A stretch of DNA of 64,000 nt from Axinella damicornis (GCA_963931865.1 OZ007510.1:13107981-13171980), one strand, 5' to 3'. Positions 1-11,824 are shown, counted from the first letter of the stretch. Numbers and translations: made by a program. The notes: generated from the sequence alone by a model not told the origin.

Positions 1-236
1 GGTATATACACTGGGGTGTAGCTGTATGTCCTGAGGGTGAGTGGTACATACACTGGGGAGTAGCTGCATGTCCTGAGGGTGTGGGATACACTGCGGAGTA
101 GCTACATGTCCTGAGGGTGAGGGATACACTGGGGAGTAGCTGCATGTCCTGAGGGTACTCTGCGGAGTAGCTACCTGTCGTGAGGGTGAGGGGTATGTAT
201 ACACACTGTGGAGTAGCTACCTGTGGCCAACCCCCC
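1..236. repeat. Tandem repeat, roughly 36-46 bp unit
   Basis: About five imperfect copies of a unit containing ACACTGGGGAGTAGCTGCAT followed by GTCCTGAGGGTGAG. Units vary in length, so the array is old or continues beyond the left edge. No coding content was seen. Confidence 0.8.
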
Positions 237-276
237 CTCTTTACAATGTGTGCATTGATAGGGGTATAAGTAAAAG

Positions 277-687
277 CAGGAACTTATGAGCGGCAAAGCT
301 GCGAAGGAGCGTGTAACTCCGGTTCCGTCCAAATCCTAATTACTTACGTATTTCCGTTTTGGAAACGAAGAAGGTGGCGTCTCCAAATGGTGAGGGGTCC
401 CGGGATCTTCAAATCTACCACGTTTTTGTGGCAAATCGCTTTCACTGTCACCCGTTTGCTAGGCCATTTCACTGCGGCTAGGAAAAAGGCGCTCCACTGA
501 GCGAGTGTCAAACTTCTCACATCGCTACCACAGAACACGTGGGTTTTTATGTCGTCATTATGACGCTAGATTGAAGAACAGGTTTCCATATTTGGAAGTT
601 CGCTAGCTAATAATTTGGATTTCGACGGCACTCGGGCGTATGCGGTAGTTGCACGCTCCTCGCGGCTTCACCGCTCATAAGCTCCTG
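277..687. mobile_element. Non-autonomous TIR element (about 410 bp)
   Basis: The left end CAGGAACTTATGAGCGG and the right end CCGCTCATAAGCTCCTG are inverted copies, and similarity continues inward for about 40 bp with mismatches. The flanks GTAAAAG (270-276) and GTAAAAC (688-694) look like a target duplication with one change. No transposase frame is present, so this is a MITE-type derivative. A related single end lies near 8290. The following stretch 697-795 holds another weak inverted repeat (ACAGTTGTC with GACAACTGT). Confidence 0.65.
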
Positions 688-800
688 GTAAAACTTATGG
701 TACAGTTGTCAGGGATTTACGGCAGTAAACCAACCGAGTCTGAGGGTGACAGCCCGAGGTTTGTTTACGTTGCCATAAGTCCAAGACAACTGTACTATAT

Positions 801-1380
801 ATCCCTCGAGGCTGTGTAGCAACGTACCTGATTCGTCCACAGCACTCCCTTGGATACGTACGTAGCTACTTACTTAGCTAGCTGTAGAAAGCCAGGCTTG
901 TTTTCTGTGCAGTTTTAGTGTTTGTCAAGCGCAGAAGGGGTTAACATTGAACCCCACCCCCTGTTGGGTTGCTGAAATTGCTCTTCAAGTGCGAACAAAT
1001 TACCGGTGACGACGTGCTTCACTTTGCCAACGACCAGCGGTCTCTGAACAATCCAGTGTTCCAGGTACCTACATTCACAATATGACGTTGACAGGCTCAT
1101 TGCTGAACTGGAGGACCCTAGTGCCTCAACACATCTTATACTGTTCGTAGTGTTATGTGTAGCTATGGACAACACTATCATAAGCATGCAATGTTTCTTC
1201 AACTTCACTGGTTCGTAGCTATCACCTGGGGGAGGGAATTATTAGCCATAATTTCCCTACAAGTACCCTCAGGGAGTTATGGCCCAATACCACCCTCTGC
1301 TTGTATGGGACTTAGATACAAGTGGGATATAGATACATGACACAGTGACACTGGTGAAAATGTTAACTGTTTGTGACTAC
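801..1380. other. Intergenic stretch with no gene seen
   Basis: No open frame with protein-like composition, no repeat array and no RNA gene was recognised. The short frames here have no plausible splice context. Confidence 0.5.
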
Positions 1381-1433
1381 AAGTAGCTTCGCTCGCTTCG
1401 CTCGCTCAGCTACTTCCCCCTTGTTCGCCTACC

Positions 1434-1760
1434 GTGCGTAATCCGGCGCCGGACAGCTCTCTGAAGAGCTGCTTCTCCCCGATTGCGTCCGCTTCAGCTG
1501 CTGCTCGCCGCTTGCGTCCGCTTCAGCTGCTGCTCTCGGGCCGGATTGTGGCATCCGCTTCCACTGCTGCTCGCACTCCCCGTTTGCCTCCGCCTCGCGT
1601 CCAGCTGCCGCTCCCCGATTGCGCCCGCTTCAGCTGCTGCTCGCCGCCCGATTGCGTCCGCTTCGACTGCTGCTCCCCGATTGTGTCCGCTTGAACTGCT
1701 GCTCGCCCGATTGCGTCCGCTTCGACTGCTGCTCCCTGATTGCATACCTGGGCCCAACGT
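1434..1760. repeat. GC-rich minisatellite (about 33-36 bp unit)
   Basis: At least eight copies of a unit with the core GATTGCGTCCGCTTCAGCTG followed by CTGCTC. Frames on both strands stay open only because the unit avoids stops, so the predicted Leu/Cys/Ser-rich peptides are not taken as genes. A short diverged copy of the same unit occurs at about 36605-36690, near an ERCC6 intron CA tract, so the unit travels with a dispersed repeat. A (CA)n tract follows at 1881-1908. Confidence 0.8.
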
Positions 1761-1882
1761 TCTCGAACATTCTTCGCGGAGTTCGAGCTTCAGTAAATAA
1801 ATTAAAGTACGAAGGTCACGCGTCACTGCACTATAGTCTAGTCCCGCCCCACGAACATCCCACTTCCGTCACTCACAGACAG

Positions 1883-1913
<31 letters not shown>

Positions 1914-2606
1914 TAAAATCTTATGAATCTCATTACACATCTAGGTGCTTGGACTGAGGGGAGTGTTGGACCTGATTGGTGTTAGGAACACTGCGGGTAG
2001 CTTGGACATCATCCCCCCTCCCAGAGAAGTGTTGCTGCAGACATTCAATGCTCCTCACAGGTGGGTGGGGTTCAGTCTAGTGTCCTCCACAGGTGGGCGT
2101 GGCTCAGCCAAGTCCCAAAGTAGGGGAAAGTATAGTCTTCTGTTACATGCCAAATCATAGCAGAATTCTTAGCAATTATAATCAGATCTCAACAACTGTT
2201 TCTCTAGCCCATCTGCAAAGTTGACTGTGGGTGCAAGAGCACTGGCCAAGCATTGTCACCGTGACGACTCACTGCGGTGGTGGGGAAAGTGCTCCGGATG
2301 TAAGTCGTAATGTACTTACATGTGTTGGAGACCTGCACATAGCGAAATTATTCAGAATGGTGCTATTGTATTATTGTATCCACCCAATAACCTTATGCCA
2401 AGGTCATCTGAGTGTCTGTCGTTTGCAGTACTACTCAAGGAGCTAGTTACACTCCTGGTATAGAGAATAAAATGCCCCAAAAATAAAAACCTCCTGGGCT
2501 CAGTGGAGGACATGGAGAGATTCTGACTACACCATCATCATTCTAATTTTTGACTGACCCAAGCATACAATATTTATGCTGAAACTCACCTTTGTGGTGG
2601 AGTTAT

Positions 2607-2632
2607 GACCCTAACCCTAATCCTAACCCTAA
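2607..2632. repeat. Short interstitial telomere-like repeat (CCCTAA)n
   Basis: About four CCCTAA units, one with a T substitution, sit beside the dispersed repeat that continues to about 3460. It is far too short to be a chromosome end. Confidence 0.6.
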
Positions 2633-2959
2633 ATTTTGGCCTCCTTGTGTGGGTGGATTTTTTTTTTTCGTTCCGGATCCGCTGGGAATGAGACAGCCAC
2701 GTGTGCACTATTAAATTGAGACGATCCAGCCTATGCCCGACCGGCAACCTTGGAGCTGTAAGTACGAGCTGGTGGATGCAATCAGAGTCTACTCGGGGTG
2801 AGAGTAATACCAGAGTACCATTCTGAACGGTGAGCTTGCCCTGCCGGCGAGATGCACCTGGTCCAATCACCAGTACTAGTTGTGCGGTGGCTATTTACGA
2901 ATGCCCTAGCTACAACGGTTCTGACTAAACAGGCCCGTAGGGAGGAGGGGTTCGAACGA

Positions 2960-3460
2960 ACTGATGATTATGTGCTGGAACTCACCTTGGTGGTGGAGAT
3001 ATGAGCGCTTTTGTCTCGCCGTTAGTCGCCATTGCTCGAGCGCTCTGTTCGACTTCCGGTGGCAGTACCATTCTTAGTAAAGGCACACGAAGATTCTGAC
3101 CACACGGCCGTGATCACTGATCATTCACTGACGCTTACATGCCGAAACTCACCGTGCTGTCTAAGTTGTGAGTGCTGTATTGGTTGCCATTGCTTGCGAT
3201 CGACTGAGCGTGGTTGCCACGTGGCATGTGCGTTAATTGGAACGTATTGCGATTGCGCGATGGCAAGTCGCAACCGGGGTTGCAACACGGCTGCTTTATG
3301 AATGTGTACTTGAGAGCACTCTTAATCTTCATTATATAGCGCTATAGCTATCATGGTACTCACTGATGTGTGATAATTGGAACGAACTGTCACAATTAGG
3401 TTGTGCTACCATTTAACTGTGGCTACCAGGAGTGCGGTTGCCCCTCGAATAAATGTAAGT
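2960..3460 (-). repeat. Dispersed repeat with conserved splice-donor module (copy 1)
   Basis: Related to copies at 35600-36480 and 60380-60850. Read on the minus strand it has a start-like ATGGC, about 45 bases, then CACGGTGAGTTTCGGCAT, which looks like an exon end plus donor. The coding frame in this copy has a stop, while the donor-like part is kept. Its function is unknown. Confidence 0.6.
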
Positions 3461-3889
3461 AAAAACCTCGTTCCCAGGCACTCTTATGCAAGGACTCGAA
3501 GTGTGTGTGCTACCGAACTGCTAGTGACAAACTTGGGTGAAAATGCTGGGTATGAGACTACGTACCAGCCTAATTACTGTAGGCGTTCTAGTTATGTGTC
3601 CTTTCAAATTCTGCGTCAAAATTCTCTCAATAATGTGTCGCACTCCAGGGACTCATTTCCCATCACCCAATTATAATGGCACGGTACGGCTACCCCAATC
3701 GAAAGCGCACACAGTACAGTTCATCGGCGAAGAGAGGTCATTACTGCCTGTGAGCATTAAAGGCTCAGTTGCGATATGGCTGGGACATCAGTGTCCATAC
3801 CTTTGGTTGTCCCCAAAGGTATGGACATCTCGTCCCGTGTAGAAAAGGCTGACAGCTGTGAACAAACATGACCGCTATGCAAAAGCCTT

Positions 3890-5290
3890 GTTTACACCCT
3901 GATGATGGCTTTGGTATTAAGGTTACGATGTACAATTCGATAAACGTTTTTGCTGGTAACTTTGCCACTTTATATCTCAGGAACTACAACAGATATCAAT
4001 CCGAAACAAGTTGCATTCCAACATTCCAACACCACATGAAAGAAGTATGAGCACCTGGAACAAGAAAGTAAAATGCCTCAAGGCATTTGGATCTAGGCAA
4101 TTAGACTCACTGTTCAAGCGCTCTTGCGCCAAATTACTGAGAGGCAGAGGGTAGCCCAACCCTCAAAAATTCTCCAGCACTAGTACACAGTACTTGCTAG
4201 GTCGTGACGAAGAGATATTCGGCGATCTGTGTCTACTTTTAACTACATGTACAAAAACTTACCGGTTCAGCCAGGATGAGCATTCTGTAGGCATGCATAG
4301 CCTCCGTTTTATGCCCCAATTTCGTGATATCGCTTCGTGCCGCCCTGCAAAATACATCAGGCTACACGTGCAGCAAGTCAAAATTCATGAGAAACAATTT
4401 CCCTTCGTTATATTTGGCGGGCTGTATACAATCGGTGGACTGGACTACTGGACTGGACTACTGGACTACTGGACTCACCCAAAATTCCATGAAACGCCCT
4501 TTTCAGTGAGAAGCTAAACGTCCTTACTCAGCCTATTAGTTCGCTAAAGTTGCTTCCTAGCCTGTTGCGGCTTCGTCTCCTCGATTTCCGAAGGTCAAAG
4601 GTCACGTGCATATTTAATAAGCGAGCTCGAACTATACTGTACTCATGGATAACATGTTAGCTACACTTGAAGGCAGGCTGGAGTTTGGTTTCTGCTGATG
4701 ACGTGCTAACTGCTCTTCTAATCCTTCAAGCAGGCGGAGAATCCTAACTGGAGCACAATTTAAGTTTGACTTCCCAACAAATGCATGTGACCTCCAGTCA
4801 TGGATGCTCAAAGCTAGCTAGCATGGATGCTCAAAGCTCTTCCGCGTCCGGGTAGGCCTGGGAACGAGGCTAGCCCAAAGCCAATACAGAACCCACAAGA
4901 ATTGTTGAAGCTCATTAAATATGCACGTGACCTTTGACCTCGGAAATCGAAGAGACGAAGCCGCAACTGGCTAGGAAGCAACTTTAGCGAACTAATAGGC
5001 TGAGTAAGGACGTTTAGCTTCTCACTGAAAAGGGCGTTTCATGGAATTTTGGGTGAGTCCAGTAGTCCAGTAGTCCAGTCCAGTAGTCCAGTCCACCGAT
5101 TGTATACAGCCTATTTGGCGCAAGGTTTCAAATACTGTAAGGTCTCATTAGTCTGTTGTTAATTGAATTTGTACCTCGTTTACATGTACTGCTTCCGCTA
5201 TGAATAACATTATCTCGTTGTTTTATGTAAACAAACTGACAGCTGCCTCTTAAACTGTTCATCGTAACCTTAAGGCCGAAATGTTAAACT
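3890..5290. repeat. Copy of a dispersed repeat interrupted by a foldback element
   Basis: Sequence at about 3890-4425 matches, in inverse orientation, the repeat at about 28190-28700 (shared stretches around the motif for a Lys/Phe-rich short frame and CATGCCTAG-like segments). It is split by a foldback element at 4412-5120. The remainder resumes at about 5130-5290. Confidence 0.6.
4412..5120. mobile_element. Foldback element with about 210-bp arms
   Basis: The arm at 4412-4622 and the inverted arm at 4910-5120 match closely through the CTACTGGACTGGACTACTGG repeats, the GCTAAACGTCCTTACTCAG segment and the GCACGTGACCTTTGACC segment. The spacer of about 290 bp contains a single TAGCCTCG-type end at about 4853-4870. 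No protein is encoded. Confidence 0.75.
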
Positions 5291-5379
5291 GACATAATAA
5301 TCTATCGATGCTCATTTGGCACGATGAGTAACAATTCATAATTATTATACTGTTGACAGCCAACCGAGCTCTTTGAAAC

Positions 5380-6010
5380 TATGCAAAATACTTAGTACTG
5401 CTCACGTGACCCTCAATGAATCAGACGCCTCAGAATCGATCACATGACTGAGCATTAGATACGTTTTGTAAATACCACTTTGCAGTGCATTACGGGTTTT
5501 AGTGCACGAGGGCAATCTAGTTAACGGTCGAGGGCGAGATAATGCATGAGCCGAAGGCGAGTGCATAATCTGCCCGGGACCATTAACTAGATTGCTGAGG
5601 GCAATCTAGTTAACTTAAGTAAATAACGGTCTCGGGCAGATTATGCACTCGCCCGTAATGCACTGCAAACTGGTATCTAAACTACTTAGTGCAACTCACT
5701 GACCCGAGACAGCCTTTGATCTCTGAAAAGTGTGCATTGTCTAGATAATGCACACTAAAGTGTGCAATAAGCGATTTAATGCTCCGTCATGTGATCGATT
5801 CTGAGGCGTCTGATTCGTTGAGGGTCACGTGAGTAGCACTAAAATCGCTTATTGCACACATTAGTGTGCATTATCTAGATAATGCACACTTTTCAAAGAT
5901 CAACGGCTGTTTCGGGTCGGTGAGTTGCACTAAGTAGTTTAGATGCCAGTTTGCAGTGCATTACATGATTTAGTGCACTGCTGCATAAAAATCTGTAATG
6001 CACTGCAAAC
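5380..6010. repeat. Cluster of nested inverted repeats around TTTGCAGTGCATTAC
   Basis: The motif TTTGCAGTGCATTAC and its complement recur at about 5480, 5655, 5950 and 5995. A second pair, TCACGTGACCCTCAATGAAT and its complement, occurs at 5403 and 5815. The region can fold back in several ways. It is probably several related MITEs inserted into one another. Confidence 0.6.
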
Positions 6011-6329
6011 CATATTCATATTCTTTGAGCGATGCATAATTAGAGCACCTACAGTACTTGAAATGAAAAGGAGAGTATCCCTGACCCTAGTTTGTGTAGT
6101 TACAAGTTCCAGTCACTCCTGGCCCCTGGAGGGCATGTTGCACGCTGCACTCTGTGGAAATAGGGTCGTTATAATCATAACATAATATTTGTACCCCCTT
6201 TTTAGTATTGTTATTTTATCTGACTCAGGCACATATATAATCTGAAATGGCTGTTCCTTCCCTTTTCAAGCAGCAAACGTTTTATTTTCATGTTTCTTAG
6301 CTGAGGCTGACAAGAATGCTCATGCCTGG

Positions 6330-6560
6330 AGGCTCATCAGTAGAATCATGCGGGAGGCCACGTGGGTTAACATCCACTCACTACCGGTACGTGACATGTA
6401 TCCTTCAAGTGATGTGTATGTGCAAACATAGCATAGTGCTGTTGGTGGAAAGGACTTATAACTTGGTATTTCTATTTCTGCATTATATGTAGCACGATGT
6501 GAAAGTGGTGGAGATGAGAACAATTGAAGGTAGTAGCTTCCTGCCATGGTGTGGGTTCAG
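6330..6560. repeat. Segment duplicated at 16110-16330
   Basis: The two stretches share long direct similarity (for example AGTGCTGTTGGTGGAAAGG and GTGGAGATGAGAACAATT). The pairing continues with 8020-8350 against 16565-17040, so 6.3-8.4 kb and 16.1-17.0 kb derive from one segment, with large insertions in the first copy. Confidence 0.7.
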
Positions 6561-6574
6561 TTATAAAGGCCACA

Positions 6575-7035
6575 AGTAATAAAAAACATTAAAAATGTAG
6601 CAGAATGTAGGGATACCAGAACGGCAAAAAGTAAGGAAACAAGAGGGATGATCGAACATAACAGTGAAGTATACAACCCCCCCCCCCCCCCCTACAGAGA
6701 TCTTCTTCCATATACATGTATAATGAAAAAAGATAAGGTAGGGTGGGGTAATTCGGGCCACTTCAACTTCAGGTCAACGGTAACTAAAAACGGACAGACT
6801 TTAGGCAAACTTCTGGCCATGTATATCCAGGGACTCAACCTGCCTACAACTCACTAGAGCAAGAATCCAATGGATGCTTCTTTTCCTGTTGAAGTGGCCC
6901 GAATTACCACGTGACCCGAATTACCCCGCCCTACCTTATGTAGGGGTGATTGTATACTTCACTGTTATGTTCGATCATCCCTCTTGTTTCCTTACTTTTT
7001 TGCCGTTCTGGTATCCCTACATCCTGCTACATTTT
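6575..7035. mobile_element. Palindromic MITE (copy 1), interrupted by another foldback
   Basis: The arms contain GGGATACCAGAACGGCAAAA and its complement. The same hairpin occurs at 41382-41658 and about 42720-42955. This copy is split by a nested inverted-repeat element at about 6737-6937 whose ends read AAGGTAGGGTGGGGTAATTC. Confidence 0.75.
6737..6937. mobile_element. Nested TIR element with GGGGTAATTCGGGCC ends
   Basis: The left end AAGGTAGGGTGGGGTAATTC is mirrored at the right end, where part of it (CCCGAATTACC) is repeated once more. It sits in the loop of the surrounding palindromic MITE. No coding sequence was seen. Confidence 0.7.
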
Positions 7036-7039
7036 TTAT

Positions 7040-7880
7040 TGTTTATGTAATTTTTTTTGGCAGCAGGCGCATGTTTGAGCTGAAGTTTGCCGCAAGAGTC
7101 AGTGAGTGACCTCACAGGCACCTGGGCAGTAGGTGTCCTTGCCTTGGTATACGGACAATATTACTCTGGTATTACACTTCCAGCATTGGCTGAAGAATCA
7201 GGCCCGGGCATCTCAAGTCAACTGTTACCTAGATGGATGACAATTTAAAGCCACAGAGTTCTCCCTGTCTGAAGACCATGGCATAGGCAGTTTATAGTAG
7301 GGACATTCACATGGGTGTTGAGGGTTGAGATAGGCATTCACCCTGCTCACAGAATACAGTATAGGTAGCAATAGACTATAGCTAAATCATGCGTACAGGG
7401 ACTAACCTCAGTCCTATAAAGAATGCCTCATTTGATTGACAACACAATTTACAACGGTCATCCCCACTGTTTCTAATTCAGCGATCTTGAGTAATAATTA
7501 TTGAGTGGGCAGCTGCAGCCGCCTGGTGAAGACTTGGAGGTAGCGAAAAAGCGATGGGACGTTGCACTGCTCAGTTGAAAATGCTGCTGTTTCGTGCGAA
7601 AATTATCGTGAGAGATTGAAGCAAGGTTGAGCTAGCTTGTCTGAAGAAAGAAGAAAGAAAAACAATTTGCCCGTTTTGCGAGTGTCTGGTGTGGTACTTT
7701 CGCGACGCGAGGAGTCTTGTTGGTCATGAAAACACTCGAAGATGAACGGTATGTGGTTATAAAGGCTTATAAGTGTACCGTTTCTGAGATTTGGAGAGAT
7801 TTTTTGGTATTGGCGTGTACGTCGTATCCCTACATACAGAGTCTACCGACTCTGTGATATTCTTGCATGTGCCCATTTTT
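7040..7880 (-). repeat. Dispersed repeat, inverse of the copies at 40.6-41.1 and 41.8-42.3 kb
   Basis: Shares CGCGACGCGAGGAGTCTTGT, TTCGAGTGTTTTCATGACCA (as complement) and the ACAGAGTCGGTAGACTCTGT end with the two copies downstream of ERCC6. Those ends suggest a mobile unit of roughly 1 kb without its own enzyme. Confidence 0.65.
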
Positions 7881-8019
7881 AGTGCTGTGGCCCTAGCTTG
7901 CTGTATTCTGGGTCTGGAAGCCAAGGGCGAGGTGGCTGCATGTAGGGTGTGGATTGAGAGACTGTGATGGTTGATATTTTGTGTGTGCAGGGTATGGAGC
8001 TCGCTGGCTTCTGGACGGA

Positions 8020-8350
8020 TCAGAGTTCCGGGGATTTCTAGAGCCCCAGATGGAAGATGGGCATGAATTCAAATGGCGACACTGAATTCAATTTTATTTT
8101 TATTCCCAGAGTGGAAATGTATGTTTGGATTTTGTCATGATTGCGTGTTCAGATCATTAAATTTTCTTGGTGATGAGGCTCCACCAACAGCAACAGTGGG
8201 GTAGTATCCGTGCCTAGTAATGCATGCACACTGACAGACTGCAGCTGTGTAGGACCTGCAACAGCATTGATGCATGGGTGTATAATATATGCAGGAGCTT
8301 ATGAGTGGCGAAGGTGTATGCAAACGAGGAATGAGAGTTCAAATGTGGAG
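8020..8350. repeat. Segment duplicated at 16565-17040
   Basis: Direct similarity to 16565-17040, including GAGGCTCCACCAACAG and AGGACCTGCAACAGCATTGA. The second copy carries a 104-bp TAGCCTCG foldback insertion (16829-16932) that is absent here, so this copy shows the empty site. Confidence 0.75.
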
Positions 8351-8949
8351 ACGCTCTTTACACTCCCACAGCTATTAAGCACATCTTGACAACCCGTATG
8401 ACTAACTATAATTATGGTATGTGTGCACCAAAAGTAGAAATGGAGGATTGTTCACATGTACATGCACTTGTTAAATTCTAAAAGAAGAGTTCAAAGTTGT
8501 CTTATTGTTACAGTGTTTCCTGTGAGTAACCGGCCCTCCGTATTTCCCGGAACGGAACGGAACGGAACGGAACGTTCCGGACCGGAAACACCACCTTATT
8601 ACACGGAACGGACCAGGGGTCAAAGTACAGTTAGGACTACAGCTTCGCTCTCAATACTTTCTTCAGGACGACAGACAGAAACAATGAAGGTAGATGTGGA
8701 TTGAGTGTGACTTCACAACTTCCCACCAGTTAGGTCTGGCCCCGTGAGACTACCAAAGTTGTCCTGAGGAGTCTTCACCTTGTACCAATGATCTTGGACA
8801 TGTATGATGGAATACCTTGACAAAGGTAGCACACTGAAAGAATTTTGCTGTATAGTACTGAGTCTACTGACAATATCAGACTTCTCTACTGGACTCAACT
8901 ATCAGGTATAGAGTGAATTGAACCCGATATTCTTGGTGATGCTGCATAT

Positions 8950-9760
8950 TTACATACTGTTTTTTAGTACAGGCACGTAGTTGTCTGCAAGTAATTTACT
9001 CACAGTCAGTATAAGACCGCTTTGAAAGTGCAGAGCAGCCTTCTCCCATGGGGAAAATGTTCACAGAATGACTGTGCATACGTGATCCCACTCTGCCACG
9101 CACCCAGCCCCTTTGGAGATCTTGTCGGTGCCAAAGCATTGCATCTACTATAGTCTACAGTGGGAGGGGGGCTGGGTGGGTGATGATGGTGAGTATAGAG
9201 TTAGGGGTTCAGAGTACTCCGGTAGTGGATGCTAACTGATGTCCACAGAGAACAGTTACACAAGAACTCAACTCACATGGACATTGCAAGATGACATGAT
9301 GCATCCACGTATATATGCATACACCAGTCACTGGCATACACAATACCACAGTGAGTCTACATGCATACCTTAGGATGATTACTGCACAAGTACATTAAGT
9401 GTAGTACCGTAACTTAAATGGGGTAACCCCCTTTGAGGACAGGCTTAATTTGAGTTACCGATTCATCCGTGTTAAGAATTTCATTCTTTACACAGATGAC
9501 TTGTTGACTACCACCAGCAGAAACCTACTACCTAAAGCAGCAAGCAAAGTTATGGCCAGTGTGGGTGGCTGAAGAAAGAAGATGCGTACAGGACTGGTTG
9601 CAAAACTATTTAGTACGGTATTACCATGCTCATGTGCACATGATGGGCTCAAGTTGAACTAATTCCAACCAATTAAATCGAAATACAAACCTGCCATTGA
9701 CAGTTGAATGAATGACTATCATGACAAAGTAATAATCAGGGGTGCCAGTTTCAAGTCAGG
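8950..9760. repeat. Segment inversely duplicated at 21390-22130
   Basis: Extensive inverted similarity, for example ACCGGAGTAC, GAACCCCTAACTCTATACTC (as complement), CAAAGCATTG and AAATTTCATTCTTTACACAG. The 21-22 kb copy carries a 50-bp foldback insertion and a long poly-C tract not present here. Confidence 0.75.
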
Positions 9761-9791
9761 GGGTCCAGGCTGAGATCGTGGGGTCTTTCAG

Positions 9792-9863
9792 TAGTCTCGC
9801 GGGCCAGCCTCTCGCCACACCCACTACGGAGTGGGTGTGGCGAGAGGCTGGCCCGCGAGACTA
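9792..9863. mobile_element. TAGYCTCG foldback MITE, 72 bp, 9-bp TSD
   Basis: An almost perfect hairpin from TAGTCTCGCGGGCCAGCC to its complement. The flanking 9-mers are identical: GTCTTTCAG at 9783-9791 and 9864-9872. Confidence 0.85.
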
Positions 9864-10294
9864 GTCTTTCAGCGGCAAATACCAGCTCCTTCAGTCTCTG
9901 TTACAACTTCCATAAACACTCGTCCACTCTATCCTACATGTAAATCGAAAGTGTCCAAAAAAACCCGTTCCTCACGACAGCTTCAGTTCACCTTTCTTCA
10001 GGGCGACAGTCCTAGCTGTACTTTGACCCTTGGTCCGTTCCGTGGAATAAGGTGGTGTTTCCGATCCGGAATGTTCCGTTCCGGTCCGTTCCGTTCCGGG
10101 AAATACGGAGGGCCGAGTAACCTGTGTAGCCTGTGTAGTATTGGGTGGAAAGTGTGCATGTATCAGGCCAGGGGGGGTGGGACAAGGTCCGTGCGCACGT
10201 GGTACAAGTAACATTCCATAGGTATAGTGCACAATAATATACAGGAAGTATGCAGAACTAGCAGACTAGTAACAGCTCTAGCGCTGACTTATCG

Positions 10295-10381
10295 ATGGGG
10301 TTCGATCGCTTTATTGACTTCCTACCTGATGCTAAACACTTGAGTGCGGTCGACAAGTCTGCATTCGCTGATATTCTCGGT
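10295..10381 (+). other. Possible orphan first exon
   Basis: An ATG at 10295 opens a 29-codon frame of ordinary amino-acid composition that runs into CTCGGTGAGT, a good splice-donor match. No continuing exon was found before the duplicated repeats, and the downstream bases resemble the repeat near 8950-9060. It may be a remnant of a gene or chance. Confidence 0.2.
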
Positions 10382-10838
10382 GAGTCTGCATGGTCACTTA
10401 CATAGCTGCTCAGTACAGGCACGTAGTAGTGTGTAGTGGCTTATACCCAGTTCGGTCACAGTCTTTGCATGGAGGTTACACTTCAGGATGCATTGAAAGC
10501 GCAATGCAGCCTTCTTTCACGGAGAAAAGCAGTAGAACGACTTTGCATTACGTCATACGAAATGACAGTGCACGTGATCTAAACCTACCCCGGGCCCCGG
10601 AGCCGGAGCCGGTGTCATAAAATTTTGGGGACCCCGGATCCCCATTTTCCCTGGTAAAATGGGGACCCCTTTGGGAAAATGGGGACCCCCTCACCATTTT
10701 CGTTTTATGTTGCATCAAATACTCACAGCTCTGTGTAGGATGGTTGTTATTTGCATCTCTGCAAGCATGTCTGCGAAAGCATTAGTCCATGTAGAGCATG
10801 GATGGAATGTCATCATCATATCAGTCGAAACCTTCACT

Positions 10839-10903
10839 TAGTCTCGGTACCTGACTATTCGCGGAATATTCCGCCGTGTGCGAATAGTCTGGTACCGAGA
10901 CTA
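10839..10903. mobile_element. TAGYCTCG foldback MITE, 65 bp
   Basis: Hairpin between TAGTCTCGGTACC and GGTACCGAGACTA. No exact 9-bp duplication directly abuts it, although ACCTTCACT on the left resembles ACCTACACT four bases beyond the right end. Confidence 0.7.
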
Positions 10904-11824
10904 TATAACCTACACTCGCGATGGTTGCTACATACCCTGATAGCGGTAATGCGTAAGTCAGCCAAATTTTTCTGTGCAAAGGTTGCTGATCTCTTCTATG
11001 TCAGCAGATCATGAACTTGAAGTAAGTTTGACACCACTTATAGCCGCTAATAATAGCCACTGACTCACTGGGCCTCCTCAATGTCTTGCAGGCTATATAG
11101 TTAGTGGGCTTTATGCTCAATTCTGACTCAGTAGTTAGCTATAGATCTCTCTCACTATGACCATTCCAGCAATCTGGAAAGGAATCAATGCTGCGGGCTT
11201 GTTATTGAAAATCCTCATCAAAGATAACTACTACGCTGAGCTATTATTTATGTCTATATAATTTTTCTATTGACAAATTTACACAAATTGATTGCTGTAT
11301 TATAATAACTGCATGGTTAGTGATTAACTAGGCCTTGCATAGGTCTGAATTCCAACCTAATAATGTTGGATCCCCATTTTCCCACTGTTAACCATCTGTC
11401 ATAGAGGGGGTCCCCATTCTCACTAAGGGGGTCCCCATACTCCCGGGAAAATGGGGACCCGGGGTCCCCATTTTTCCAGGAAAGTGGGGACCCGGGTCCC
11501 CATATTCCCGGGAATATGGGGACCCCGGGTCCCCATTTTGGGGGGTCCCCATTTTCCCATGACACCGGAGCCGGTGTCATAATATTTTGGGGACCCCATG
11601 AAAATGGGGACCCCGGGTCCCCATTTTCCCTGGTAAAATGGGGACCCCTTTGGGAAAATGGGGACCCCCACACCGTTTTCGTTTTACAAGTACTCACAGC
11701 TCAGTGTAGGATGGTTTGTTTGTCAAATAACCTCTGTGCATGCATGTCTGCGAAAGCATTAGTCCATGCATAGAGCAAGGATGGAATATCATCATCATCA
11801 TATCAGTCGAAACCTGTACTTGCG

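Larger units (their letters stand above)
8532..10114. mobile_element. hAT-like non-autonomous element, exact 8-bp target duplication
   Basis: The termini are GGCCCTCCGTATTTCCCGG and its exact complement, followed inward by runs of GGAAC(GGAAC)n and a shared segment around ACCACCTTATT. The flanking 8-mers are identical: GAGTAACC at 8524-8531 and 10115-10122. An 8-bp duplication is typical of hAT elements; no transposase frame is present. A smaller relative with the same GGAAC-rich ends is at 20808-21313. A 72-bp TAGTCTCG foldback is nested at 9792-9863, so that family moved later. Confidence 0.8.

Noticed and set aside
1434..1826. Cys/Leu/Ser-rich and Ala/Ser/Arg-rich frames of about 100 codons
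   Set aside because: All arise from a GC-rich minisatellite open in several frames on both strands.
11317..11697. Gly/Pro/Trp-rich frames resembling collagen or structural proteins
   Set aside because: Encoded by self-complementary GGGGACCCC arrays; similar peptides appear on both strands and no exon signals were seen.
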